DNA of 64,000 nucleotides from Zasmidium citrigriseum (GCA_002786025.1 NHNW01000058.1:1-64000), one strand, 5' to 3'. Shown: positions 13,368 through 25,776, counted from the stretch's first letter. Notes: generated from the letters alone by a model not told the origin. Program-made: numbers and translations.

Positions 13368-14830
13368 TAGCCTAAGGTATTAAGCCTATACTCTCGGCTA
13401 CGAGGAGGCTTAGCGTACTACGCTTTTCTCCTTAGTCCCTAATAGATAGATTCCTCTTTCCTTCTTTATTAAACCTATTATATACTATATCGAGCTTTAG
13501 TATATACGCTACTTACCTATAATAATATCGAGAACCTAATTAGAGAGCGTAAGGGCGTAAACGAGGGTAATAACTAGGAAGATCTTCTATAAGAGTAGCC
13601 TAAGCTAGAGTAAACTTAAGGTAGCTAGCGTTATAAGCTAATATTAAAGTAGTAGAAGATTATAGATATTATAGGTAAGCTTAAGGAGTACTATATCTAT
13701 CTAGTTAACTTTATCTACTATTAGGTTAGTCCTCGAGGTTCTAAGACCTATCGCTATTATATTAATAAGCTATATAGAGAGTTTAATACTAGCGAGAATA
13801 AGTATAGCTATCTAGAGGGACTAGTTAGTATATTTATTCTACGTAACGAGCTTAAGCGTCTCGTTAGTAAGAAGTTCTTTAACGAGTATAAGCCTAGTAC
13901 TAGTATAGAGCTATAGAATCTCTAGGATATAGAGAAGAAGATTATAACTATTATAAAGACTTAGACTAGACTCCTCTAGGCCCTACTTCTATACTATTAG
14001 GTAGCTACCTAGGACTACTAGGCTCGCGTTAGTAATACTCGTAATATAATAGGTAAGTATATTAGTACTATTACTACTATTATCGTCTACTTAATTAACT
14101 TATAGAAGGCCTTATAGTTCTAGAAGTTAGCTACTATCTTTATAATAATAGGTAGTATTAAGCGTTATATTATAGAGTTCTTTAATAACGTAGGTATATA
14201 TAGTAGTTTTCGTACTAGGTAGAGGATTATAAAGTCTAATACGAAGGCCTCGAAGGTAATAATTAAGTAGCTTACTTACTACTAGACTAACTAGTATATT
14301 ATATATAATAACTTTAATTACTAGTAAACTCTCTAGTACTAGGTATTAGGCGAGAAGAACTAGTAAATTAATATAATAACCTCTCTTTTATAGATTAACC
14401 TATATATATTAGAGTAGACTAAGTAGACTAGTCTACTTTAGAGTATACTATATTATAATCGCCTCCTTAACGCCCGCGATATTAGTAAGAAGATTAGTAA
14501 TAATCCTTATAGTAAGTAGATTACGCTATACTATATAGACTAAGCCCTATACTATATCCTTAAGAATAAGATAGATAAGATCTTTAAGGACTCGACTTTA
14601 AAGCGCCTAGCTTAGCTAAAGATTAAGTAGCTAGATACGTTTATAGTAAAGATATACTCCCTAAATATATCGATAAATAACGAGGTCTCGCTTAAGGGAA
14701 CTAAGAAGGTATATAACGATATCTTCTAGGACTTCCTTAGCTATAAGATTAATAGTAAGTTTAGTAAGAAGCTATATAGCGATAGAAGGACAATCGCTTA
14801 TACTAACTATATTAAGTAAGACTTATACTA
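13368..14830 (+). repeat. RIP-mutated relic resembling a fungal DUF6589-type repeat protein
   Basis: This is the right part of the sequence interrupted by the gypsy element. With stops ignored, one frame at about 14080-14400 gives a run with a GIYSSFRT-like segment followed by a YNNFNY core and a VLGEKN segment. This recalls the DNFNY...RHQ...GE layout of fungal DUF6589 proteins, which are often repeat-associated. RIP has changed Asp, His and Gln codons, so the match rests on the surviving hydrophobic and Asn/Phe/Tyr positions. It could be another repeat-borne gene. The RIP signature fades out between about 14,820 and 14,990. Confidence 0.4.
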
Positions 14831-15008
14831 ACTACCCGCTTGGAAACGGAACTACACGTAGCTTCCTCGAGTACTTTCCTTCGAAGGACCGCGCCTAACT
14901 TGGGAGGTAGCTGCGGATGACTATTAAGTGTCCTCGTATCGACTAGTCCTTTCGGACTGCTCGGACCGTTCGTACGCGGGGCAAGGCTGCGCTAGTAGCG
15001 CAGGGGCC
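14831..15008. other. Transition from RIP-mutated repeat to normal gene DNA
   Basis: CpA and TpG dinucleotides reappear over about 150 bp. The frame of the downstream regulator is open back to 14928 but has no ATG before 15009, so promoter and 5' UTR must overlap the edge of the RIP-affected block. Confidence 0.6.
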
Positions 15009-17546
15009 ATGCGCATCATCGAACAAAACAGCGGTCGTCCCCACCTCCACCTCCGAAGGTCTACCCATCTCATCGACATCCTGGAAATGCCACGCGGCTA
15101 CCCCAACGGAGAGCACGCCGTGACAAGCAACACTACCAGCCAGTCTGGCTTGCAATGCCCGGAGTGCGGCCTGCCATTCCGCCGCCGCGAACACCTGCGA
15201 AGACACCTGGACAGGCATCGCGGCATCCGACCATACGCGTGTGCCACTTGCGGCAAGGCATTCTCTCGACAGGATACCCTGAAACGCCACGTGAGCATCC
15301 ATGGTCCTGAAGCACTGGAAGAGCTGCGGCTCAGTCAACCGGCAACAGCGCGCCCAGCATGTCAAGCTTGCGCAAAGTCCAAGCAGCGATGCGAGGGACG
15401 GGAGAATGAGAATGAGCCTTGCGATACGTGTCGCAAAAAAGGACGGGAATGCATTTACGATCGCGCGAGCTCAGGTCCTTCAAGCCCCTTGATCAATTCT
15501 CATCCGCCAACGCAGCCATCGCCAATCGTGGAAGCACAAAATCATGAATCTCTTACCGATGCCGCGGGAGACTCTATCATGACTCAGCCAACAGAAGAGA
15601 TTGCTTCTGCTGACATGATGCAGGCTGGTCTGGATCTAAACGACATGAATGCGGTCCAACAATTCCTCGAACTACCGTCGTGGGATGATTTCATTCTTGA
15701 TCCTGGTAGCTTGGCATTCTCCTTGCTCCCGTCGCCTACCACCGATTGGAAATCTACGGAACCTCTGGACGTTGGCTACGCAGCAACTTCCACGTCTACA
15801 GGTTATGGATCATGCACATTTGAAGAGGAAGATGCGTTGTTGTCAGACAAAATACAGCATGTTGCCTCTGTCCCGGTCGAAACGCATGCGAGGATCGCCG
15901 AATTTGCGAAAGTCCATCTCGCCGTTCATTCTGATCAGTTTCCGTCGCCGGCGCACCTTGATGTTTACGTTCAGCTGTACTTTGAGCACTTCCATCCTCG
16001 AATGCCCTTCTTGCATATGCCCTCTTTCAGCCCAGGCGCAGAAGCCTGGAACCTTGTTCTTGCTGCTGCTGCCATAGGATGTCAATACTCGACGGCTGCG
16101 CAGGCCCCCAGACATCTTGTACTGTTCCGGAGTCTGGCTCGATGCGTCGTTCAGACAGATGTGAGTCACAGTCGGGGACAGTGGTACTTGGTCACTCCGC
16201 TAACACAGGAGCTATGAAGACGACCACAGGAAGCTCTGAGGACGTTTTGTCGTCCGCGCGGACCTTGCTAATAATGCATCATTTTCTGTTGTTCTGTGGG
16301 GGGCGCAGGGAGCTTCTTCACCTGCAGCTTTACCGGAACATGCTCATTGTTTACTGTCGAAGGCTCCTGGCGCCACATGGATCGATAGTGCGGGATCCGC
16401 AAAGAAGCTCTAGAGTTCCTCACGACGACCCTTGGATGGCGTGGATTGAGACTGAAGCGGTGCATCGACTTGTGTACTTCGCATGGAGTATGTACGAGTC
16501 AATGGCAGATTGTGGAAGTACTAACATGTATTCCAGTCCTGGAATGTTTCCACACCATTTTCTTCATGCTCCCTCCACTGCTCGGCCTCCATGAGATGCG
16601 AATTCCTTTGCCTTGCCCGGAGCGGCTGTGGGGAGCCAACAGCCAAGAATGGCACAGTTCGCGAGACGACAACACTCTACATGCTGCGGGGAGTCTACAG
16701 TCTGTCTGCTCGGCTTTGGCGAACGTTACTTCGGATCCACACATACTTGTCACAATGGGCGACGCCGCTCGTCTCGCAGTATTGACGGCCTCCTTTTCTC
16801 AATATGTCAGTGCGCGGGATCTCAACGATGCGATGCAGCATCATCAATACTCGCCATATTCTGCTCTCGTCACATCTATGGAGCAATGCCTCGAAATCAC
16901 CATTGGGACTACTCTAGACTATTGCCATACCAGCTTTGTGGAGAAGGACGGCCTATCCGACAATTGCATCATTCTGGCACGTCTCACCGCTATACTATCA
17001 CTTACACCACAGAGACTCCTCTTTTCCTTCAGCCGTTGGCAAACCACCGCCGCCGGATTCCAGAGCGCTCGCATAGAGCTCAAGAAGATCTTGAACGAGA
17101 GACCTGCCCAAGCGCGCCTGTGCGCGTATCATGCCGGACAACTGCTGGCACTCTTCAGAAGGAGATCTAACAACCTTGTCCATACTGACCCCCTGTGTCT
17201 GCTCATTGCAACAATCTATTTGTGCGCATACACTGACCTTGTGGTGGCTGTTCTTCCGCAATGTCCCAGTTCCGGACCATTCGATGGTGCTGTTATTCGG
17301 ATCGATCGGCCTCTGGAAAGACGTTCAATAAAGGCATGGATCGAGAGCGACGCAGGTAGCCGTATAAGGCCTCATATCCAGGGCGTTGGTGCATTGGATA
17401 CGGTGAGAACAACTGCACGTCTGCTAAAAGAATCGGCGAGAATCATGGCCTTGAATGGAACCAAGTCGAACCTTGCGTTGGCGTTGTCTCGGTTGCTGGT
17501 CTCACAGTCCAAAGGAGAGATACCCGCGTTTGGACCGAACGAGTGA
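15009..17546 (+). CDS. C2H2 + Zn2Cys6 dual zinc-finger transcription factor
   Basis: The model has three exons, 15009-16160, 16220-16487 and 16537-17546, and encodes 809 residues. Two tandem C2H2 fingers lie at residues about 50-70 and 78-98. A Zn2Cys6 binuclear cluster follows, with cysteines at about 118, 121, 128, 138, 141 and 148. After it comes a long fungal-specific transcription-factor middle domain, recognisable by RVPHDDPWMAWIETEAVHRL and PPLLGLHEMRIPLP. Introns have good branch points (ctaac). The first uses the acceptor at 16219, because the nearer cag at 16208 would give an immediate stop. The first ATG in frame is 15009; 15087 is an alternative just before the fingers. Regulators combining both finger types often sit in fungal metabolite clusters. 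A role controlling the downstream accessory genes is inferred from position. Confidence 0.88.
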
Positions 17547-17777
17547 TCAAAGCACTTGCATCTGCCGCGACTTCCCCACGACGAACCCCACGCTGGTAGC
17601 GGCTCAGCCTTTCCGCACATGCTCCGAGCAGGAGCGGGGTCCCCACCAACGACCAACAAGTGCGAGGGCTGCAGTGCAATGCTAAAAGCTGAGCTCACGG
17701 TTGAGCAAGCACAAGATATATGGACGACTATTTGAAAAGCACTCGACAATTGAAACCTACCTCATCGAAACCACACG

Positions 17778-19774
17778 ATGTCTTCCGCTGCAAATGGGAC
17801 ACATACGAATGGCACCAGTGGCACGAACGGAACGCATGAGACGCACAGCACTGCAACGCCATCGAACATCAAGCCGGTGATCATCGTCGGCGGTGGTCCG
17901 GTCGGGCTGTCGTGTTCGATCTTATTGTCACTTCGAAATATACCTCATCTGCTGTTCGAACGCCACAGCTCCACCTCGATCCATCCCAAAGCTGTCGGGA
18001 TCAATCAAAGGACCACAGAGATCTTCCGAGTGATGGGTATCGAAGAAGAGGTGTATAAACATGCAGCTCCTCCCGACATCGCCGGCCGTACGGCGTGGTA
18101 CACCTCGCTTGGCGAAGGCCCAGAGATCCACATGGGCCGAGAAGTTTTTTCCAGGGATGCTTGGGGTGGAGGTCAGTATCGCGAAGAGTACGAAGCGTAC
18201 AGTCCCTCAAGGTATTGCGTTCTACCTCAAATTCGTCTTGAGCCAATACTCAAACGTCGAGCTTTGGAGCTCAACAAGCATGGGATATTCTACAATACCG
18301 AGGTCACCGCCGTTGAAAATGACGCTGAATACGTACGAGTGGCTGTTCAGGACAGATCCAGTGGCGAGACTCGCGAGCAAGTTGCAAGCTTCGTCGTGAT
18401 GGCTGATGGTGGTCGTTCGTTTACGAACAAGCTCGCAATCAAATGGGTAAGTCTAGAGGACCAAAAGTCCGTACGAGATATGGGTGACCACATGACTAAT
18501 ACGCTCCTGCGTGAAAGTGTGGAGAGGGTGGCCTCTACGACATGTGCACTGCGCACTTCAGGTCTCCAATAAGACGATTCACGAGGGTCGACCGTTTTAT
18601 GACGTGGTTCACAACTCCTGAGATGGGAGGCAGCACTAGGACTGGGTATCTCTACAACGTTGGGCCATGGCCGGAAACGAATCCAGAGCTACACGAATGG
18701 GTCTTCGCTTGTGGACGCACGGCATCGGATCCTGGAAATTTCGACAAGGACAGCATGTTACAACGTTTAAGAAAGACCATCGGCATTCCCGATCTGCCCA
18801 TCGAGCTTCTCACGTTCAGTCAATGGACTGTTAATTGCCTGTTCGCAGAGCACTATCGCCAAGGGCGGATCTTCCTCGCTGGCGACTCATGTCATAAAAT
18901 ACCGCCCTGGGGCGCTTTAGGTCGGTCCAAAACAGCTACCGAAACGTACAGAATCTGAAATGGAGACTGACTCGCAACAGGTATGAACACAGGTGTTCAA
19001 GACGTACAGAACCTGGTCTGGAAGTTGAGCCTCGCCCTGAAAGGTCCTGAGAAGTATAATGGGCTTCTAGATACGTACGAGCGTGAGCGAAGGGATGTCG
19101 GGGAACGAGTCGGCCTCACGAGCTTGGCAAACATGCGTAGTCACAGCAACGGCATAGACAAGGCCCTTGGTATCAGCGCTGATCAGACCAGCGAAGAGAA
19201 CGTCGAAGCAGCCAAGGCATTCTTCGATCCCTCCCATCCAGACCACGCTTCAAAGAAGCTCGCTGTTGCTGAAGCCTCGAGACAACTCGACACAGAGTTC
19301 AAAGCCCCGGGATACGAAGTCGGATGGTTCTATCCATCGGCAGATATCAACCACGAAGGCGGAAAGGATCACAACGGACAGCTCGCGCCGGATGGATCAC
19401 TTGTTCATCATACGTACTTTGAGTCGACCATCCCAGGCCATCATCTCCCGCACGTATGGGTGGAAGACAAAAATGCTGGACGCAAATGCGCGATTCGGGA
19501 TCTGCTTGAGCTGGACAAATTGACGTTGTTTGTGGGCCAAGACGTCGACATTGAAGCGCTCGGGCAAGAGGATCGCACGAACGTAATCAGAATGGGCGGA
19601 AAACAGGGCTGGGCAGAAGTTTCAGGCAAGTGGGAACGGTTGCGAGGAGTCGATGAGTGTGGAGGAATTCTTGTCAGGAGCGATGGGATAGTGGCATGGC
19701 GTGGATCACTCAAGGGATACGATGCAGCGCAGTTGGAGAATTTGGTTGATCGGGTACTCGTAGTAAGATCATGA
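17778..19774 (+). CDS. FAD-dependent aromatic-ring monooxygenase (PHBH/phenol hydroxylase type)
   Basis: The three exons, 17778-18446, 18518-18920 and 18981-19774, encode 621 residues. After an N-terminal Gly/Thr/Asn-rich tail come the FAD-binding GGGPVG (residues 38-43), a VVMADGG motif near 210 and the GD motif LAGDSCHKIPPWGALG near 345-360. The second intron splits this last motif and the splice restores it exactly (GALG|MNTG). The C-terminal part looks like the thioredoxin-fold extension of phenol 2-monooxygenases. Such enzymes hydroxylate phenolic or polyketide rings with NADPH and O2 in the cytosol. The gene lies 231 bp after the regulator on the same strand. Its substrate cannot be told from sequence. 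Confidence 0.9.
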
Positions 19775-20059
19775 CCCTCGACGCCGCCGATTGTCGATGT
19801 ATGTTCAGAAAGTACTTGACTCACGAGACGCCAGAAGAGGGTTCGTTTTTGAGACAGGCCCCAAACTAATCTTTCGACGTACCATTCTTTCTTGCCGCCA
19901 TAGTTCCAGCTTGTGTCAGATCGTGGCCGGGTCTTCAAATCTCCGTTTCCCTTCGGCGACTCCACAGCAGTCGGTCGGACGACCCCACCGTCTGCACGCC
20001 TGCCATCGACAATCTGTCTGCTGATCATCAAATACCAATGACAAGTGAAACCCAGCTCG

Positions 20060-21214
20060 ATGACAATGGCAAGTACGTTGGAGTGGTTCGGTAAGAGAGA
20101 CATGCCTGTTGGGTTCTCTCCGTCACTCATGATGTTCAACTCCCAGGGACCACCACATTTCGTCTTTGCGCCAATGGCCTTGTAATATTTCTGGACACTT
20201 GGCTGGATCGTCCAGATGTCCTGCCAAAATATCTAGATATCGAGGACGTCACAGAGGCTGACTATATCTTCATCTCCCATGCCCATTTCGATCAGTATGT
20301 TAACAATCCATGTAGCTGCTTGGCGCATCCTGATACTGACAGTCAATAGCTTGCCGGGCGCAGATCGTATCGCTTTGAATACGGGCGCCAGAGTGATCGC
20401 CAACGGAGAAGCCATTCATCATCTTCGTCTTGCCGGGGTTCCAGAGGGCCAATTGATACCCGTCTCAGGAGGCGAGCGAATCCCATTGTTTACTAAATCA
20501 GTCAGAGATGCGGCGGCCGCGAAAACGGTACAACTGGCCAGTGGTCCTCCAGGAGCTCCCCCACAGCCCCATCAATCACTCGCCGTAGCCGATGCCCATG
20601 TCTGGCCTTCTCTCCACTGCCTCATGCCTGGCGCCTCACACGCTGATATCCCGGACGTTATGGATACTGGCATAAGTTATCAAGGAGCCAGTAACTACGC
20701 TTGCACCTTGGACATTACTATGGGTATGAAGTATGGCCTGTTGCAAATCGGAAACCATATCCCACGACATGCAATGGACGTCGGAATGAGGTCTTTCGTG
20801 AACTACGTCGAGTCCTCCCGAGCAAGACCAATGTCCCATTTCGATGGAGGCCAGCTCAGCTTTAGCTTCTTGTTTGGACAAAACAAGACGCTGTTTTGGA
20901 ATGGTCACCTGGGAGCGTACGGAGGTGTTCTGGACCAAGTGCAACCGAAGCCTGACGTACTGATCCAGGCCATTGCTGGAAGGGGAAATCTCAATGGCAG
21001 ACCATACAACGGCTCTGCGGCTGAGTTTGCAGTTGAGGTCTGCCAATGGCTGGGAGAGCCTCCGCAGGTATTCTGGTGTTTGCATGACGATGCACCCATT
21101 AAGCCTTGGAGCGTCAATGTGGAGCCTGCGACGAGGCTGTTGGAGAAGAAGACGAGATCCAGAGTGGTAGACCTGAAGGCAGGTGGACAGTGCACTTTGT
21201 TCGATGGAAAGTAG
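20060..21214 (+). CDS. Metallo-beta-lactamase-fold hydrolase (NAPE-PLD/UlaG-like)
   Basis: The exons 20060-20090, 20147-20294 and 20350-21214 encode 347 residues. The tiny first exon gives a beta-strand start (LEWFG|TTTFRL) typical of this subfamily. The metal-binding HxHxDH motif is HAHFDH at residues 55-60; its last His is split by the second intron. The next metal ligand is not identified with confidence. The layout resembles fungal Lactamase_B_2 proteins distantly related to N-acyl-phosphatidylethanolamine phospholipase D. It is less like the thioesterases of atrochrysone-type clusters. A hydrolytic role in the same pathway as the neighbouring monooxygenase is inferred from proximity only. 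An ATG at 20038 is in another frame and is rejected. Confidence 0.82.
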
Positions 21215-21318
21215 AAAGACTTGGATTTGATGGCATGAGCACGTACGTGCAGACAAGATGTGAACGATGATCGAAAATACTTCTGTCTCAATGCCACTGA
21301 CGAATTCTCAGATCCCTC

Positions 21319-23376
21319 TCATGCTTTCTCCACCTTTGAATGAGCGTGCAGCTCTTCAACAGGACTTTCGACCACACAATTCATGCGTTCCTTCAAGCTT
21401 TGCAAAAGGAAGCAGAGTACGCAGGCCAATACGCCCAATGCTGCTGCAATGATAAACACCACTCTCACACCGTCGGCAAAAGCCTGCTGGAGGGCATGGA
21501 CACCAGCCCCGATGACTTGCGGAGTCACACCCGGCAATGCTCCGAGAGCCGCATCGTTGCGTGAAGAGAGGGCCCCAATGAAAGGTCCAAGAGATGTGGG
21601 CGGTAGCCCCAGTGGAAGAACAGCTTTGGCAATATACCGCGGAATATAGTCTGCAAGACGACTCTGCACAGTCGCTCCGTAGACTGCAGTCATGATAGTG
21701 GCACCGAGAGCCCTACTGCAAACCACCGACGCCGAGCCCGTGGCCATAAGATGAGGAGGTATACTCAGTTGAGTCCCGGCGATGATGAGTAATAGTGGGC
21801 CCGCGATACCAATGCCGACCACTGTTGCAGTTGCAATTGCCGCACCGCGCTGCCCAGGTTGTACGGTTGCTTCGCCCACAAGACCGCCTGTCCAAATCGC
21901 GAATCCAGCGAGGAGGGGCCATCGAATGGATTTGAACTTTGAGCTCGCGGTTCCGTAGAACATTGAAACCAGGACAGACGAGAGAAAAAGCGGCATGATG
22001 CATACTGCCTGGAGGAGTGGGTCTGTCTCGAAAAGGGTATCGATGCTGTGCAAGGTCAGAACAAATCGTGAACAGATTTACTCGAATGGAGACGTACAGT
22101 GCTGGATACCATACCGCTGTAGAAAAGAACATGGCCCCCTCCAGGAAGAAGAGAGCACAGAAGACGGCAAAGCTCCACCTCTGCCTCCATGTAGCACCCT
22201 CGAATAAGCGGTGGTCCAGAATCCCGGTTTTCGTACCCCAGGTCTCGTAAGCACCAAACACGATCAAAGCAATGGCTCCAGAAATAAGGGGGCCAAGGGT
22301 CTGGGCGTCCGTCCAGGCGAACAGATTGCCACCCAAGTTGAGGCCCGAGATGAAGAGAGCCACGCCGGCAGTCAGGCAAAATGCCCCTACGAGATCGAGG
22401 GAAAGCAGTTTCTGGATAAGAGACAAATGGTCGTATTGGGTGTGTCTTTTGGGTGGTCGATAGCCAACAAGAATGCCAAGGGTTGCAAGTCCCCAGATGG
22501 CCATTTGCATCCACTAGATGTTGTGGTTAGCAACAGGTAGCCATACTTGTCTTGACCACATACGTAGAAATATCGCCAGTGTCTGACTGAAGACTTGAGC
22601 AAAGCTCCCAGTACCTAAGCAAATGACTTCAGCATTTCAACATTCCACATGAAGGCAAGGTTCGCTCACAAGGGGGGCTGTGACAGCGCCAGCCGCTCCA
22701 CAAGAGTTGACAATAGCTTGCGCAACTACGTACCATGTCAGCTGCCAAACCAGTGATGTAACACAATATCGACACTCACGTGGTCTCCACTTTCTTGTGA
22801 GAATCTCACTCGGCACAGCATAGCTCAAAGGGGCTGCTGCAAGACCAAGTCCAACGAGGACCTGAGCTGCGATGAGACGGTATATGGTACTGGAGCCGGG
22901 TGCGATGGCCGACCCGATCATGGCAATCGTACATGCAGCAACGAGTATAAGTTTTCTCGATTGGAATTTGTCAGATGCAGAAGATAGGACCGGGCCCAAT
23001 GCGGCTTGAGCAAGAGTCGTGACATTCACGACCCAGTTCTGGAGATTGGCGCCGTCGAGATCTCGGGCAATGGGCGTCAGCTGTCAAGAGCAACAAATTA
23101 GAAATTCTTCAATGAGCTTTTGAAGGGATATAGAGTACCCACCGCCGTTGGAGGGCCTAGCAAGGCAGATATCTGAACGAACTGGATGAGACACATTGAC
23201 GCCAGTGCGCACCAGGTTCTCCAATGAAAGTCAGGTTCATGGTCGGCGTCATCGTAGCCTGGAGCGGCGTCGTCCACGGCATGCTCACGATGTTCGACGT
23301 CGACCATGTCTTTTGCTTGGTCAAAGGTCTGATGGGACATGTTCACGGCAATGGACGCCAGGTGTCGAGGACCCAT
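21319..23376 (-). CDS. MFS multidrug/toxin efflux transporter, TRI12-like
   Basis: There are six exons on the minus strand: 23143-23376, 22780-23080, 22670-22725, 22564-22614, 22098-22513 and 21319-22045. They encode 594 residues, or 582 if the ATG at 23340 is used. The acidic N-terminal tail is followed by many hydrophobic segments, matching the 14-helix DHA2-like TRI12 fungal family in length and order. Recognisable pieces are GPPTALTPIARDL, the LSYAVPSEIL-RKWRP loop and GYRPPKRHTQYD. Such pumps sit in the plasma membrane and export fungal metabolites by proton antiport. The gene shares a 765-bp divergent promoter region with the P450 at 24142. Export of the local pathway's product is a reasonable inference. 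Confidence 0.88.
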
Positions 23377-24141
23377 GCAGACGCTACCCCTTTAGATATA
23401 CGTCTGTGCAGCCTCGCGACATCGTATAGAAAGGCGGGGTCCCCACATATCCCCAGATTCACACCTGCCGGACAGCCAGCCACGTGCGCCACTTGGAGTA
23501 TGTTCAGTGCGGAGATGGACATGGCCAGGGCTGGACTGGTCTGATCAAACCATCCAGGGCGCAGGGCTGGCGAATTAGAGCAAGAATATCAATTCCCGTC
23601 GCAAACGCTGGCCGTGCTCCAGGAAAAGCAATGAAACGGCGTCTAGAACTGCGAGCCGAAGTCTGTTACTGTACGATTTTGATTGCCGACGTAGATGACA
23701 GCATCTAGAAAAGGACGACTCTGGAGCTGAGCCTTGCGGGCTATACAGCCTTGTCTATCCATACTCATCCGCATTTGACGCTGTGTATTGAATTGAGGGA
23801 AGACACTATGCGACAAAAAAATCATGATAGTAACAGCAAGGACGCCTGTACGCGTATGGCTTGGAAAGAAAGAACGGGTGTGAGGGGAGAGGAAGTCACG
23901 AGAGTACCTGCCACGCAACGGACGACCCCACCTCCGCAAATGGGACCCCTCGAGTGCGCGTCTTGCCGACCATTCAATACCAACTCACAGTCCAAGGTGT
24001 TATGAAGACTACTATAGTGATGAGATATCGCATACTGCCACTCTGTTGAATAGATTCTCCCTCTCCTGCATAGGTGTGGTTCGCGCCACTGCTCCCTTGC
24101 TCCCATTCCTAGCGTTGCAAGCAACCAAATCTTCGGCCAAG
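23377..24141. other. Divergent intergenic region between MFS pump and P450
   Basis: No coding region is supported in this 765-bp stretch. It must carry both promoters; no operator could be pinned down by eye. Confidence 0.6.
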
Positions 24142-25776
24142 ATGTTTTACATTCTTGCAGCGGCATCGTTAATTGCTCTGGTGGCATACATCATCTACCA
24201 ACGAACTCTTCATCCTCTGGCGAGATTCCCAGGCCCGTTTTTGGCATCCATCACTGACTTCTGGAACTCCGTCCAATGGAGCACAGGACAGCATCCATAC
24301 CTCCTGACCGCACTCCACGAAAAGTACGGACCCATAGTACGTTATGGACCGAATAGACTGAGTTTCACTTCTGAAGACGTCGTCAATACGGTCTATATCA
24401 AGGGGTTCAAATCGTTGCCCAAGACAGAGTTCTACGACACCTTCGGCAACTCCAGAATGCCGCATTTGTTCATTCACAAGGATCCTGTGCAGCACGCTAT
24501 TCATCGGAGGCTGCTGCTGAAGTCTTTCTCTCCTCAGGCCGTTGAAACTTATGAGGGCATAATTGACTCTCGCCTCGCACGCCTGCGAGTCAAGATTCGC
24601 GATTACAGCATCAAACGCGAAGCGTTCGACCTGAAGTTGGCCATCTACCTCTTCATGTGCGATCTCATCTCCGCCCTGATGTACGGCAAAGACTTCGAGA
24701 TTCAAACCACCGGCAAGAAAGAAGCCATGCCAGACGATCATCTCCTTTCCAAGTCCAACGCAATCCTAGGTGCATGGCCGAGCATGCATTTTCTGGCACC
24801 CTTATTGGCGATACTGCCTCATCCTCAGACCGGTCTCTTCAAAATGCGCAATACCTTGTCGTACATTTTTGAAAGTATGCGGTATACTCGGCAGCGGAAG
24901 AGCGAGATTGACGACGGCCTGGACCTCGGCCGTGGGGATGTTCTGACGAGTGTGCTCACTTCGATCAACAAGTCACCGGACGCCACTTGGACGGAGCTGG
25001 ACTTTTGCAACGAGTTGATAGGTTTTGTGTAAGGCATCCGTTTCTCCTCCCGTAGAATGGCTTGGAACTGACAGCCTTGCTAGCTTTGCTGGCATTCATC
25101 CCGCGGCTGCAACGATGGACATGTTATTTTGGCATCTTCTCCACAGTCCAGACATCCTTCAGCAAGCTGCCGCGGAGATCGAACAAAATCTACCGCCAAT
25201 GGCAGCAGACAGAGATGCATACTCCTTCTCAGACGTGGAGAAACACTTGCCATTCCTCCGATCTTGCATCAAGGAGAACTTCCGAATAACACCAGCCTTC
25301 ACCATGCCGCTTGCAAGATACGTAACGAACGACGAGACGTTTCTCAATGGCGAGAGAATACCTAAAGGCGTAAGTATGAATTTCAAGACCCTACAAACCT
25401 CAACTTACCATCTTTACAGACCTCAGTTGCCTTGTGCAACCACGCCTTCCACCACAACCCCGAAGTCTGGGGCTCAAACCATGATGTGTTCGATCCGAAC
25501 CGATGGGAAACAGAGTCTGGCAAAGAATCAAGCAAGCTACTGATGCACTTTGGGGCGGGAGGTCGACAATGTATTGGGAAGGCGCTGGCAACTTCTGTCA
25601 TCTATAAGCTAGTGAGTACCGTGATAGGGGAGTTTTCGCTGGAACTGGCAGATCCAGGTGAACAGAGCAAGGCGCTGAATGGGGGGTTCCGTGGACAACT
25701 TCCGCATCTGGAGAGCGTTTCAATCAGTGATTTGCATGGGCCTTTGACGGTGTACGCGAAGCCGAGAAACGTGTAA
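24142..25776 (+). CDS. Cytochrome P450 monooxygenase
   Basis: The exons 24142-25028, 25075-25369 and 25420-25776 encode 512 residues. An N-terminal membrane anchor (FYILAAASLIALVAYII) is followed by the proline-rich hinge LHPLARFPGP. The ExxR of the K-helix is seen as KENFR, the PERF-like motif as FDPNRW, and the haem loop as FGAGGRQCIG with Cys445. The I-helix reads AGIHPAAAT, where most P450s have AGxD/ET-T, so the usual acid-threonine pair for oxygen activation is His-Pro here. The enzyme is expected in the ER membrane. The start is the ATG before the anchor; the frame is open further upstream without an ATG. A tailoring oxidation is inferred from context. Confidence 0.9.

Noticed and set aside
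14943..15365. 140-codon open frame on the minus strand
   Set aside because: Antisense shadow of the zinc-finger region of the regulator, without its own motifs.
16161..16208. 48-bp intron ending at the first cag in the regulator
   Set aside because: It would give GAG CTA TGA directly after the junction; the acceptor at 16219 keeps the frame.
20038..20092. ATG 22 bp upstream of the chosen start of the MBL-fold gene
   Set aside because: Its frame does not join the conserved FG|TTTFRL strand across the first intron.
23098..23142. Read-through end of MFS exon 1 (VGTLYPFKSSLKNF)
   Set aside because: A gtgggt donor at 23142 and acceptor at 23081 join PPTA to LTPIARDL, the conserved loop.
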